Positions 8,560-17,285 of a stretch of 64,000 bases of DNA are shown here, piece by piece. This DNA is from Paenibacillus cellulositrophicus (lineage in GTDB: Bacteria; Bacillota; Bacilli; Paenibacillales; Paenibacillaceae). The notes beneath the pieces are model-generated. The model was not told the DNA's origin and ran no database searches. It worked only from the letters and a program-made list of their open reading frames with translations. Both the position numbers and the translations under genes were made by a program. The DNA lies in NCBI RefSeq assembly GCF_009363095.1, contig NZ_CP045295.1:3894001-3958000 (forward strand). Reading direction: 5' to 3'. The first letter of the stretch is position 1, and each line of letters starts with the position of its first letter.

Positions 8560-8744
8560 GCTATTTACCTCCTGTGCAAGTATAGTTAACCCCGGACCAT
8601 TGCAGAAACGGCCAGGATTGAAACCTAGAAGAAGATAAAACAAAGAGAAGAAACACACAAACAGATGTTTATGGAAGGAATTATGACATGATTTTAAGGA
8701 AAACCCATTAAAAATGCAATCGGTTTTTAAAAATAAAAAATCCC

Positions 8745-8761
8745 TGTAAGAAATCCTTACA
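8745..8761. promoter_or_regulatory. TnrA/GlnR-type operator box
   Basis: TGTAAGAAATCCTTACA fits the TGTNA-N7-TNACA consensus at every fixed position. A plausible promoter follows (TTCACC 8766-8771, TAAGAT 8791-8796; spacer 19), putting the start near 8803 and the box centre near -50, which is the position from which TnrA is known to activate. The promoter assignment is inference. Confidence 0.75.
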
Positions 8762-8838
8762 CAAATTCACCGAAAACTAAATTTCTTTGCTAAGATCGCC
8801 TCAAGAGGTTCCATTCCACTAGCGAAGGAGTGAACGAG

Positions 8839-10443
8839 GTGACAATCAAGGAGCAACCGAAAGAGATGACCCGCAGACAATTTCTGTCGACCGTCGGCAA
8901 AGTAGGGGGATCCGTTGCCGTCTTCAGCCTGATGGGAACGATGGGACTGCTGTCGCCGGAGACGATGAAGGCCGCCGAATATGAGCCGCCGGGCCCGAAT
9001 GATCTGCACTTAAGCGGACGGGGCGGCAAAAAAATCATCATTCTCGGCGCCGGGATCGCCGGCATGACGGCAGCGTACGAACTGGGATTGGCCGGGTACG
9101 ACTGCACGATTCTCGAGGCAAAAAGCCGGGCTGGCGGCCGATGCTGGACTATTCGCGGCGGCACGTCAGAGGCGGAAATCGGTTCGGGTACCCAAACGTC
9201 CCGCTTCGATAAGGGCTTGTATTTCAATGCCGGCCCAATGCGCATTCCGCAGTTCCATGTCACCCTGGAGTACTGCCGGAAATTCGGCGTTGCGATCGAA
9301 CCGTTCAACAACGTGAACGAAAGCGGCTATTACTACAACGAAAACGTCGGTGCTTTATCCGGTCAAAAGGTGCCGAAGCGGGCGGCCAAAGCAGACGTAC
9401 GCGGCTACGTCGCGGAAATGCTCGCCAAGGCGGTCGACCAGAACGCGCTCGATCTTCCGCTCACGGCTGAAGAGAAGATGAAGCTCGTCGATTACTTAAA
9501 GGTGGAGGGGGACCTGAACCCCGATTTGTTCTACAAAGGCTCGCAGCGCGGCGGATACAAGGATGAGCCGGGGAGCCGGCTTGATGCCGGGGTTCTCCGC
9601 GATCCGTTCGATCTAAAGTCGATCATCAACTCCGGCTTCGGCAAGTATTTCAGCAATGAGTACGAATACGACCAGCAGATGATGATGTTCCACCCGATCG
9701 GCGGGATGGACGCCATTGCGAAGGCGTTCGAGAAGCGGATTGGCAATCGGATCAAATTCCGGGCCGAGGTCAAGGAGATCCGCCAGTCCTCGTCGGGCGT
9801 GAGAATCGTGTACACCGACATGGCATCCGGCCGGGAGCAGGAGGTCAAAGGGGATTACTGCATCTGCACCATTCCGTTATCCGTGCTGAAGAAGATCCCC
9901 GCTGATTTTTCCCCCGAAATGTCCAAGGCGATTCAGAGCATCAATTACGCCTCTGCCGGAAAGATCGGCCTGCAGTTCAAGCGGCGCTTCTGGGAAGAGG
10001 ATGAGCACCTGTACGGAGGCAGCAGCTTGACGAATATGGACATTACGCAGATATATTACCCGCCGACCGATTATTTCGGGAAAAAGGGAGTCCTCCTCGG
10101 CTACTATGCCTACGGCGGGGTTGCCGACAAGCTCGGAGCGATGTCGTACGCGGAGCGGGAGAAGCTGGCGCTGGCACAAGGGGCCAAAATCCATCCGCAG
10201 TATCCAAAAGAGTTCGAATCCTCCTATTCGATCAACTGGAAAACGATCAAGTATCAAGAGGGCGGCTGGGTTTCATACTCAGCAAACGACCGCAAAACGT
10301 ACTATCCGACACTGTGCAAGCCTGACAACCGGATTTACCTGGCGGGTGAGCATATCAGCTACATTACTGCTTGGCAGGCCGGAGCGATCGAGTCCGCCCG
10401 TGAGGTGGTCACCGATATCCATCAGCGTGTCATGAAATCATAG
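8839..10443 (+). CDS. Tat-exported flavin monoamine / L-amino-acid oxidase
   Basis: FAD enzyme that oxidises an amine or amino acid to the imine with release of H2O2; the imine then hydrolyses to a keto acid or aldehyde plus ammonia. Visible features are a twin-arginine motif (MTRRQFLSTVG), a hydrophobic stretch and an AA cleavage site near residue 46, then the dinucleotide fold IIILGAGIAGMTAAYELG with the GG doublet EAKSRAGGRCWT, and the C-terminal FAD motif IYLAGEHISYITAWQAGAIE. Length (534 aa) fits L-amino-acid oxidases. GTG 8839 is eight bases from AAGGAG; a GTG at 8830 overlaps that site. It is first gene of an operon with an exported RidA and tatA, and a TnrA/GlnR box lies just upstream. 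The substrate cannot be read from sequence. Confidence 0.92.
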   Translation: MTIKEQPKEMTRRQFLSTVGKVGGSVAVFSLMGTMGLLSPETMKAAEYEPPGPNDLHLSGRGGKKIIILGAGIAGMTAAYELGLAGYDCTILEAKSRAGGRCWTIRGGTSEAEIGSGTQTSRFDKGLYFNAGPMRIPQFHVTLEYCRKFGVAIEPFNNVNESGYYYNENVGALSGQKVPKRAAKADVRGYVAEMLAKAVDQNALDLPLTAEEKMKLVDYLKVEGDLNPDLFYKGSQRGGYKDEPGSRLDAGVLRDPFDLKSIINSGFGKYFSNEYEYDQQMMMFHPIGGMDAIAKAFEKRIGNRIKFRAEVKEIRQSSSGVRIVYTDMASGREQEVKGDYCICTIPLSVLKKIPADFSPEMSKAIQSINYASAGKIGLQFKRRFWEEDEHLYGGSSLTNMDITQIYYPPTDYFGKKGVLLGYYAYGGVADKLGAMSYAEREKLALAQGAKIHPQYPKEFESSYSINWKTIKYQEGGWVSYSANDRKTYYPTLCKPDNRIYLAGEHISYITAWQAGAIESAREVVTDIHQRVMKS

Positions 10444-10471
10444 ATTCATATCTAGAAGGGGCTGGTCTTTT

Positions 10472-11032
10472 ATGATGAAAAAAATGAAAACAGCGCTGCT
10501 GATGACAGTTCTGCTTGGCACCGTCAGCGTCACGGCATATGCCGACAGCGCCGCCCATACCCCGGCGAAACCGGCCAAGCCGATCAAGACGGCGCCGGCG
10601 CCGGTATTTTACGGCAGCCCGTCGTCGTCCATATCCAGCGGCGTAGTCGTTCCCGAAGGCGCATCGTACTTGTTCACGAGCGGCACCGTCCCGCCGGTGC
10701 TGAACAAGGACGGCAAGACGGTCTATGAACGCTATGGGGATACGAAAACGCAGGGTATCGGCATTTTGAAGGAAATCGAAAAGCAGCTGAAGGAGCAGGG
10801 CCTTGGTCTGAAGGATGTCGTTTACCTGCGGATATACATCGCTCCTGACGCGCAGAAGGGCGGCACGTTTGATTATACGGGTTGGTTCGATGCCTATGCG
10901 CAGTTCTTTAATACTGAAGCCAATCCGGTAAAGCCGGCCCGTTCAACGGTAGGCGTGGCGAGCCTGGTGAGTTCCGACTGGCTGATCGAGATCGAAGCGG
11001 TGGCCGTGAAGCCGGATTCGAAGAAGAAGTGA
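10472..11032 (+). CDS. Exported RidA (YjgF/UK114) family protein
   Basis: RidA enzymes hydrolyse reactive enamine/imine intermediates. The core is complete: YLFTSGTVPP, the catalytic-type arginine R157 in PARSTVGVASL and the acidic residue in LIEIEAVAV. Unlike ordinary cytosolic RidA (~125 aa), this 186-aa form has an N-terminal signal peptide (KKMKTALLMTVLLGTVSVTAYA, cleavage expected after Ala24) and a Pro/Lys/Ala-rich spacer. There is no twin arginine, so it probably leaves through Sec. It sits 28 bp behind the imine-producing oxidase and 66 bp before tatA, implying that both enzymes work outside the membrane on successive steps. Confidence 0.92.
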   Translation: MMKKMKTALLMTVLLGTVSVTAYADSAAHTPAKPAKPIKTAPAPVFYGSPSSSISSGVVVPEGASYLFTSGTVPPVLNKDGKTVYERYGDTKTQGIGILKEIEKQLKEQGLGLKDVVYLRIYIAPDAQKGGTFDYTGWFDAYAQFFNTEANPVKPARSTVGVASLVSSDWLIEIEAVAVKPDSKKK

Positions 11033-11098
11033 GGCAGGAGCACGGATTTCGCTAAGGCGGAATGTTCTCCATGACAAATGAGAAGGAGCTGATTGGCT

Positions 11099-11308
11099 AT
11101 GTTTCAAAACGTAGGATTTGCCGGGTTGATGATGATTCTGGTCGTCGTGCTGATTTTGTTCGGGCCCTCCAAGCTGCCGGAGCTGGGCCGTGCGGTGGGA
11201 CGCACGCTCTCCGAATTCAAGTCGTCCGCCAGGGATTTGGTCGGTGAGGATAAAGAAGAAGACAAAGAGCGTGAGCGAGAGTCCGGTATCATTAAAATCA
11301 AAGGATAA
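11099..11308 (+). CDS. tatA: Twin-arginine translocase subunit TatA
   Basis: Pore-forming Tat subunit, 69 aa: short N-terminal membrane helix (FAGLMMILVVVLILFGPSKL), the FGPSKLPELGRA hinge and amphipathic helix, then a charged tail (DKEEDKERERES). ATG 11099 is ten bases from AGAAGGAG; a TTG two codons earlier is too close. It is the last gene of the oxidase-RidA operon, ending at a 14-bp stem terminator. With divergent tatC it makes a minimal TatAC pair of the kind Bacillus uses for single substrates. Confidence 0.95.
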   Translation: MFQNVGFAGLMMILVVVLILFGPSKLPELGRAVGRTLSEFKSSARDLVGEDKEEDKERERESGIIKIKG

Positions 11309-11353
11309 AGGGTAGGACCAACGTATCCGCCGATCAACGGCCACCCTGTTAGC

Positions 11354-11389
11354 CAGCCCCGTCATTCAACGCGAATGACGGGGCTGTTT
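11354..11389 (+). terminator. Terminator of the amine oxidase-ridA-tatA operon
   Basis: Perfect 14-bp stem (CAGCCCCGTCATTC and its complement) with a five-base loop, followed by TTT. Confidence 0.85.
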
Positions 11390-11601
11390 GCGCCCAGCCG
11401 GCCGAAGCGCATCATGGCCTCCACCGCTGTGTTCTTTTATAATGGAAGAACCAGGCATAGTTTGGCCGCTGAAGTTCTGGGCCGCATAATAAATTTGATA
11501 CGGCACAGGATATGAAGCAGTGGAACCGGCCTTGGCCATAAGACAATCAGGCTGTCATCATGCGAAGAATGATTTTACTAGGATTGAAAAAGGAGACCTT
11601 T

Positions 11602-13080
11602 ATGACGGATACACAAGGAAAGCTGGAGGCGGGATGGCATTTAGACAACAGCTACGCCGGGCTGCCGGATCTGTTTTATACCCGGCAGGATCCGGTGCCG
11701 GTGCGTTCGCCGCAGATCGTGGCATTCAATGAGCCGCTGGCGGCGTCGCTCGGTTTAAACGCTCATGCGCTCATGAGCGATGAAGGAGCTGCGGAACTGG
11801 CGGGAAACCGCATTCCGGAAGGGGCGCAGCCACTCGCTCAGGCATACGCCGGGCATCAATTCGGCCATCTTACGATGCTGGGCGACGGGCGGGCGGTGCT
11901 GCTGGGCGAGCAGGTCACACCAGAGGGCAAGCGAGTGGATATTCAGCTCAAAGGAGCGGGCCGCACGCCATATTCCCGTGGTGGCGACGGACGGGCGGCC
12001 CTGGGGCCGATGCTGCGTGAATACATCATCAGCGAGGCCATGCATGGCCTTGGCATTCCGACGACCCGCAGCCTGGCGGTGACGTCCACCGGCCAGGCGA
12101 TTACCCGCGAGGAAGAGCTGCCGGGCGCGATTTTGACCCGCGTGGCGGCCAGCCATATCCGCGTCGGCACGTTTCAGTTCGCGCGGGGAGCAGGCACGTC
12201 GGATGACCTGCGGGCTTTGGCCGATTACACCCTGCAGAGGCATTATCCCGATGCTGACCTTTCTTCCGGCGAAAATCGCTACCTTAGATTGCTGCAGGAA
12301 GTGATCAAGCGCCAGGCCGCTCTGATCGCGAAGTGGCAGCTGGTTGGATTCGTCCACGGCGTCATGAATACGGACAACATGACCCTCAGCGGGGAAACGA
12401 TCGACTACGGTCCGTGCGCCTTTATGGATACCTACGATCCGGCCACCGTGTTCAGCTCCATCGACTCACAGGGCCGATATGCCTACGGCAACCAGCCGTA
12501 CATCGGCTCCTGGAATCTCGCCCGATTGGCGGAAGCCTTGCTGCCGCTGCTGCATGAGGACGAGGAGCAGGCCGTTAAAATGGCGGAGACCGCGGTCGGG
12601 ACTTTTGCCGGTCTGTTTAATGAATACTGGCTTGCAGGGATGCGAGCGAAGCTCGGGATCTTCCATGAAGAACCGGAGGACGAGGCTCTCATCGAAGAAC
12701 TTTTGGAGCTCATGAAGACGCATCGCGCCGACTACACCAATACGTTTCTTGCCTTAACGTTTGACCGACTGGAGGGAACTCCGCTGCATGGCATCGAAGA
12801 GTTCGATGCCTGGCATACGCGCTGGCAGGCAAGGCTTGACCGGCAGCCCGAAACCAAAGAGGCTGCGCATCAATTGATGCGGGACAGCAATCCGGCGGTC
12901 ATTCCGCGGAACCACCGGGTGGAGGAAGCGCTGGAGGCGGCGGAGCAGGACGGCGATTACGAAGTGATGCACCAGCTGCTGCAGGTTCTGGCCGACCCTT
13001 ACGCGCATACGCCGGAACAGGCCGAGTATGCCATCGTACCGGAGACGACGTACGGGTATCGGACCTATTGCGGAACCTGA
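11602..13080 (+). CDS. selO: Protein adenylyltransferase SelO (YdiU/UPF0061)
   Basis: Pseudokinase-fold enzyme that transfers AMP from ATP to Ser/Thr/Tyr residues of proteins, tied to redox stress in other species. Family blocks present: [50 protein letters not shown] and [20 protein letters not shown] with the metal-binding DYGP. The 492 aa are full length. The chain ends YCGT, placing a cysteine third from the end, the position that holds selenocysteine in animal SelO. The start is ATG 11602 behind AAAAAGGAGACCTTT; the frame extends to 11560 without a ribosome site. It is monocistronic. Confidence 0.95.
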   Translation: MTDTQGKLEAGWHLDNSYAGLPDLFYTRQDPVPVRSPQIVAFNEPLAASLGLNAHALMSDEGAAELAGNRIPEGAQPLAQAYAGHQFGHLTMLGDGRAVLLGEQVTPEGKRVDIQLKGAGRTPYSRGGDGRAALGPMLREYIISEAMHGLGIPTTRSLAVTSTGQAITREEELPGAILTRVAASHIRVGTFQFARGAGTSDDLRALADYTLQRHYPDADLSSGENRYLRLLQEVIKRQAALIAKWQLVGFVHGVMNTDNMTLSGETIDYGPCAFMDTYDPATVFSSIDSQGRYAYGNQPYIGSWNLARLAEALLPLLHEDEEQAVKMAETAVGTFAGLFNEYWLAGMRAKLGIFHEEPEDEALIEELLELMKTHRADYTNTFLALTFDRLEGTPLHGIEEFDAWHTRWQARLDRQPETKEAAHQLMRDSNPAVIPRNHRVEEALEAAEQDGDYEVMHQLLQVLADPYAHTPEQAEYAIVPETTYGYRTYCGT

Positions 13081-13094
13081 TATAAGATCAAGAG

Positions 13095-13123
13095 AAAGGA
13101 CCAGCGGAGCTGGCCCTTTTTTT
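13095..13123 (+). terminator. Terminator of selO
   Basis: AAGG-A-CCAGC pairs with GCTGG-C-CCTT around a GGA loop, followed by a run of T. Confidence 0.8.
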
Positions 13124-13138
13124 GTAGGAACACACGTC

Positions 13139-14230
13139 TTAGCCCAATACTTCCTCTTCCTTTAATGTGGCCATCGGCTGGAGAAAGCGGTGATCAAAAG
13201 CTCGCAGCGTGCCCCCCTCCCGTATCTTGTTCACCCAATCCGGATTGGCCAGTGCGCTGGTTCCGACGGCGATCAGATCGGCTGCTCCTGCTATAAGCAT
13301 TTGTTCGGCCCTTTCAGGATCACCCAGTTTTCCGTTGGCGATCACGGGAAGGCCGCTGTATCGTTTGGCGAGCTCCGCAAGGGTCGGCCCCCCATCCGAG
13401 AAGGCGGGCATCCATGCCTTATACTCGGTCGTATGAAGGTAACTGGCGGAAGCTGCGGCCAACTCCCCGAAGATGATTTTTGCATCTTCTTCTCCATGAG
13501 CCCATTTGTGGTCAAAATCGTTCACCTTCCCTTGCGAAATGCGAACGCCGACCAAATAATCCGGGCCAACGGCGGAGCGGATGGCTCTAAGGACTTCTAC
13601 TGCGAAGCGGATACGCCGGCTTGTCGCGCCGCCATAATCGTCCGTGCGCTGGTTTGTATAATCCGTAATAAACTGATCGAGCAGATAGCCGTTGGCGGCA
13701 TGAATCTCCACACCGTCAAATCCGGCGTACTTAGCGCGGAGAGCGGCCTGCTTGAAGCCTTCGATCGTTCTTCGAATCTCTGCCAGCGTCATAGCCTTTG
13801 GAACAGCGAACTCACCGCTGCCCCCGTGATCCTCCAGCATCGTTCCAACAGGCTGCACCGCAGACGGTGCGATCGGAGTGAAAGCATGATGCTGGACTAA
13901 CGCGCCTGCATGCATCAACTGGGCAATGATTTTCCCACCTTCCCGGTGCACGGCCTCAATGATCGGTATCCACGAATCGGCTTGTGCTATGCTGGCGATA
14001 CCGGGCTGATGATGATAACTCCGGCTGAATTCCTCATCCGGGTACAATCCCTCCGTGATGATCAAGCCGAATCCCCCTTTTGCAAAACGGGAATAATAAC
14101 GTGCCATACGATCGTTAGCCACTCCGTTCGGCTCCGCACTGGTGCGTGTCATCGGCGCCAGAACTGCCCGATTCGGAAGCGGTAGGGTACCTAGCCTATA
14201 ACCGGTAAAAAGTTTCGGATATTGCTTCAT
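13139..14230 (-). CDS. Old Yellow Enzyme family NADH:flavin oxidoreductase
   Basis: FMN-dependent ene-reductase of the OYE class, 363 aa, cytosolic. Motifs: NRAVLAPMTRTSAEPNGVAN, IIAQLMHAGAL, GVEIHAANGYLLDQFITDY (the His/Asn pair that binds the substrate oxygen) and DDYGGATSRRIRFAVEV. It likely reduces activated alkenes, quinones or nitro compounds in detoxification; the true substrate is unknown. A LysR regulator is divergently encoded 158 bp away and is the likely controller. Confidence 0.92.
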   Translation of the reverse strand: MKQYPKLFTGYRLGTLPLPNRAVLAPMTRTSAEPNGVANDRMARYYSRFAKGGFGLIITEGLYPDEEFSRSYHHQPGIASIAQADSWIPIIEAVHREGGKIIAQLMHAGALVQHHAFTPIAPSAVQPVGTMLEDHGGSGEFAVPKAMTLAEIRRTIEGFKQAALRAKYAGFDGVEIHAANGYLLDQFITDYTNQRTDDYGGATSRRIRFAVEVLRAIRSAVGPDYLVGVRISQGKVNDFDHKWAHGEEDAKIIFGELAAASASYLHTTEYKAWMPAFSDGGPTLAELAKRYSGLPVIANGKLGDPERAEQMLIAGAADLIAVGTSALANPDWVNKIREGGTLRAFDHRFLQPMATLKEEEVLG

Positions 14231-14388
14231 ATTTAAAAACCTCCCTTAATTTTTTTGATAGTGGGCCTTCTTTTACACCTGGTTGTTGACCTGAGATGAT
14301 TGTATCCTGCCTGTTCAATACCGTAAAATGATTGCTATAGATGAGCTCATTAAAAAAATTGATGGGATTGAACCGGAGGTTTTGGGGG

Positions 14389-15288
14389 ATGGAGCTAACC
14401 GACTTGAAAGTGTTTATGGCTATTGTGAAGGAAGGCAGCATTACCCGCGCAGCTGAGAAGCTGGGCTATGTACAGTCCAACCTCACTACAAGGGTGCGAA
14501 AGCTGGAATCGGAGTTGGGGGCGCAGCTGTTTCTTAGGACACCGAAGGGGGTCGTCCTCACCGAGAAAGGACTTGTTTTGTATCAATATGCCTCGGACAT
14601 TCTCATGCTGGCCGAGGAGGCAGCCAAGGCTGTCAAGGAACCTGACTATCCTTGCGGTTCATTGTCGATCGGCGTGGTGGAGACGATAGCTTCAACCGCC
14701 CCATTTATTCAGGCGCTGTCCGAATTTCAGACCCAATACCCTGAGGTGAGCCTGTCTTTGGTGACTGCAACTTCGAAGGAAAATTACGAGAAAGTTCTGG
14801 ATCGGCGCTTGGATGGCGCCTTCTTGACCGGAGAGTTTGAACTGTCCTCACTGCAGGTCGCCTTTGAAATACAGGAAGAAGTGGTGCTCCTAACGCCTGC
14901 AGGTCAAGGAACAGAAGCATTTGCTAAGACGGGGAATCCTGCATGGGTCGTGTTTCCGAAGGGCTGCCCACTGCGTGCTGCGAACGAAGATTGGCTCCAT
15001 AGCCAAGAGGAACAATTTATGAATATGATCGAGGTCAGCACTTTGGAGACCATGCTAAATTGCGTTCGTGCGGGAATAGGCAGTGCGTTTCTGACCCGGA
15101 TGGCGGTTACTTCGACTGCGGATGAAGATGGTGTTCGCATGTATCCGGTCCCCGAACAATACCAATTTGTGACCACGCGATTGGTGTCTCGGAAGGAGCA
15201 GTTCCAGAGCCAAGCGTTCCTTGCTTTCGCCGCATGTGTACAAAGGGCAGGACAGCGGTTTAACTTGGCAGGCTATACAAATGTTTAA
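14389..15288 (+). CDS. LysR-family transcriptional regulator
   Basis: 299 aa. The N-terminal winged helix-turn-helix (LKVFMAIVKEGSITRAAEKL, VQSNLTTRVRKLE) is followed by a periplasmic-binding-like effector domain. ATG 14389 follows GGAGG by nine bases; an upstream ATG at 14341 has no ribosome site. It is divergent from the Old Yellow Enzyme gene, the usual LysR arrangement, so the intergenic region 14231-14388 probably contains the shared operator. The effector is not recognisable. Confidence 0.92.
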   Translation: MELTDLKVFMAIVKEGSITRAAEKLGYVQSNLTTRVRKLESELGAQLFLRTPKGVVLTEKGLVLYQYASDILMLAEEAAKAVKEPDYPCGSLSIGVVETIASTAPFIQALSEFQTQYPEVSLSLVTATSKENYEKVLDRRLDGAFLTGEFELSSLQVAFEIQEEVVLLTPAGQGTEAFAKTGNPAWVVFPKGCPLRAANEDWLHSQEEQFMNMIEVSTLETMLNCVRAGIGSAFLTRMAVTSTADEDGVRMYPVPEQYQFVTTRLVSRKEQFQSQAFLAFAACVQRAGQRFNLAGYTNV

Positions 15289-15316
15289 GCGTAAAAGATA
15301 CCTTCTGGATTGATTC

Positions 15317-15323
15317 CATACTA
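15317..15323 (+). promoter_or_regulatory. Candidate forespore sigma-G -10 element upstream of the SASP gene
   Basis: CATACTA is an exact match to the sigma-G/sigma-F -10 consensus, about 105 bases before the SASP start. The -35 region (AAGATA, spacer 16) is weak. Confidence 0.4.
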
Positions 15324-15425
15324 AAGCCTTCATACAGGAAGGCAGGATCAGGCAGCGCATAGGGAGGATGGACCTGGCTGTCTCCGGGCATGTTAAGGGA
15401 AAACAAGTGGGGAGATGAAGCTAGG

Positions 15426-15713
15426 ATGTCCAGAAGAAACCGAAAATACGCGGTGCCAGGGGTTGCCAGGGACATGCAGACGTTTAAAGCAGAAGTCATG
15501 CGGCGCGAAGGGTATGACGTGGACCCGAACCGGCCGGATGACGTGAAGTACGAAGTGGCCAAAGACCTCGGCGTGCCGCTCAGTCCGGACGGCAATGGCG
15601 AGCTTACGACGGAATCGGTCGGCCATGTCGGGGGAAAAATCGGCGGCTCGATGGTCCGCGAGATGATCAGGCTTGCCCAGCAGCAGCTGGCGGAGAAGGA
15701 CGGGCAGAAGTAG
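15426..15713 (+). CDS. Alpha/beta-type small acid-soluble spore protein
   Basis: DNA-binding protein that protects the spore chromosome. The two conserved blocks are seen: KYEVAKDLGVPL and GELTTESVGHVGGKIGGSMV, with REMIRLAQQQL at the end. The N-terminus (MSRRNRKYAVPGVARDMQTF) is longer and more basic than in the classic 60-70 aa proteins, giving 95 aa. The first block is also the usual GPR protease region. ATG 15426 follows GGGGAG by eleven bases. A CATACTA sigma-G-like -10 lies upstream and the bidirectional terminator at 15797 downstream. Confidence 0.9.
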   Translation: MSRRNRKYAVPGVARDMQTFKAEVMRREGYDVDPNRPDDVKYEVAKDLGVPLSPDGNGELTTESVGHVGGKIGGSMVREMIRLAQQQLAEKDGQK

Positions 15714-15796
15714 CGGCAATATGCTGTGGCATGGCGGCTTCTCTTTGTGAGCAAGGATTACGTTGGAGTCTCCGAGGCTTATACTCTTTAATATGT

Positions 15797-15834
15797 AATA
15801 AAGGCACCCCAATGTCCTAGCGGGTGCCTTTATT
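15797..15834. terminator. Bidirectional terminator
   Basis: Perfect 13-bp inverted repeat AATAAAGGCACCC / GGGTGCCTTTATT; serves the SASP gene and the convergent kinase gene. Confidence 0.85.
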
Positions 15835-15893
15835 CTATCTCGCTATCGTTACAGTCGGTCGCTTACCGGTCCCTTGTTCAATGGCTGTACTGC

Positions 15894-17285
15894 TCACCCC
15901 AGCTGCACATCAAACGTCGTTTTCTCGTTCGGCACGCTCTTCACGGATATTTTCCCCTTATGCTGCTCGACGATCGATTTGGCGATCGCCAGGCCAAGGC
16001 CATATCCGCCGTGCTTGCGGGAGCGGGAGGCGTCGACGCGGTAGAACCGGTCGAAGATGTTGTCTAAATGCTCTGGGGCGATGCCCCCGCCCGTATTCGT
16101 TACCCGCAGCAGCAGATGGTTATGCTGCTTCTTCAGGCTCAGATGGATCGAGCCCCGTGGATTGGTATATTTGACGGCGTTGTCAAGCAGGATCATGACG
16201 ACCTGCTTGATCTGCTCACTGCTGCCGGTCACAGTCAGACGCGGCTCGATATCGTAAATGAGGGACAGCTCCTTTTCGAAAATGACCGCTTCCATCGTAA
16301 GAATGACGCTTTCGACGGCTTCGCTGAGATCAAACGGCACGAAGATCATATGACCCCGCGCATCGTCCATCTGAGTCAGATACAGGAGATCGTTCGTGAG
16401 CGTCTTCATGCGCTCGGTCTCCGATTTAATATGCTGAAGCCATTTCGACTGCGACCGAATCGTTTCGTCGCTGTTGGCCAGCAGCACATCTGCGTTCGTG
16501 TTGATGACCGCAAGCGGCGTCTTCAGCTCATGCGAGGCGTCCGCGATAAACTGCTTCTGCTTGTCGAAGGCTTCGCGGACCGGTTCGATGGACCGGTTGG
16601 CGAAATATCGGCTCGTCAGATAGATGACCGCCAGCATGACCAGCGCCACGATGGAAAAGGTGTAGATCAGGTTGGTGATGATTTTCAGCTGTGCCGTCAC
16701 GTCCAGGAATACGATGGAATAGCCGCTGGGAGTCTGCTGCACGCTGTAAGCCCAGCGCGTTCCCTCCAGCGAAAACTGGGCGTTGCGGACGGGCTTGGAA
16801 GCCGCCTCTTCCTTGGCCGTCTCATAGAACGTATTCTCCATATCAAACCTCGTGTTCTTGGACAGGAGATTCCAATCCCGGTCGGTCTTCAGCTCGAAGG
16901 ATACCGACAGCTCCGGCGGGGGGATCTGCCCTTCCCGGGGGCGGCGTAGATCGGTATCTCCCGTGGCAGGCAGCTCTCCGCCGATGCTTGCGGAACCCTG
17001 GATCTGTGCGGCGCTGCCGCCCGTGCCGGACAGGCTGCCCGTTTTACTGCCGCTTCCGGTCTGCGCCAGCGAAGCCCCGCCCTGCCCGGAGCCTTTCCCC
17101 GGGCTTTGCTTTCCGGGCCCGCCGTCCTTGTGGTAAAACTCCGAGACACGCTCCAGTTCCATACCGATATCGCGACGCACGTTTTGATAGGTAATGATGT
17201 AAATCGTGGAAAAGGCGACCAGCATGATGATGGTGATGATGACCATGTTCATCAGCAGGAACCGGTTGCGCAGCTTCTTGAACAT
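15894..17285 (-). CDS. Sensor histidine kinase of OmpR-type two-component system
   Basis: 463 aa: membrane helix ~12-34, an extracytoplasmic region, second helix ~205-228, then HisKA (SHELKTPLAVINTNADVLL, phospho-acceptor His) and HATPase_c (LDNAVKYTNPRGSIHL, YGLGLAIAKSIVE). The extracellular part begins with a 60-residue Gly/Ser/Gln-rich low-complexity stretch (residues ~52-112), unusual for a sensor and similar in composition to the tails of the lipoprotein encoded by the divergent operon. The ATG overlaps the response-regulator stop by one base, so they are co-translated. Its likely targets include the VTC operon. Confidence 0.92.
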   Translation of the reverse strand: MFKKLRNRFLLMNMVIITIIMLVAFSTIYIITYQNVRRDIGMELERVSEFYHKDGGPGKQSPGKGSGQGGASLAQTGSGSKTGSLSGTGGSAAQIQGSASIGGELPATGDTDLRRPREGQIPPPELSVSFELKTDRDWNLLSKNTRFDMENTFYETAKEEAASKPVRNAQFSLEGTRWAYSVQQTPSGYSIVFLDVTAQLKIITNLIYTFSIVALVMLAVIYLTSRYFANRSIEPVREAFDKQKQFIADASHELKTPLAVINTNADVLLANSDETIRSQSKWLQHIKSETERMKTLTNDLLYLTQMDDARGHMIFVPFDLSEAVESVILTMEAVIFEKELSLIYDIEPRLTVTGSSEQIKQVVMILLDNAVKYTNPRGSIHLSLKKQHNHLLLRVTNTGGGIAPEHLDNIFDRFYRVDASRSRKHGGYGLGLAIAKSIVEQHKGKISVKSVPNEKTTFDVQLG

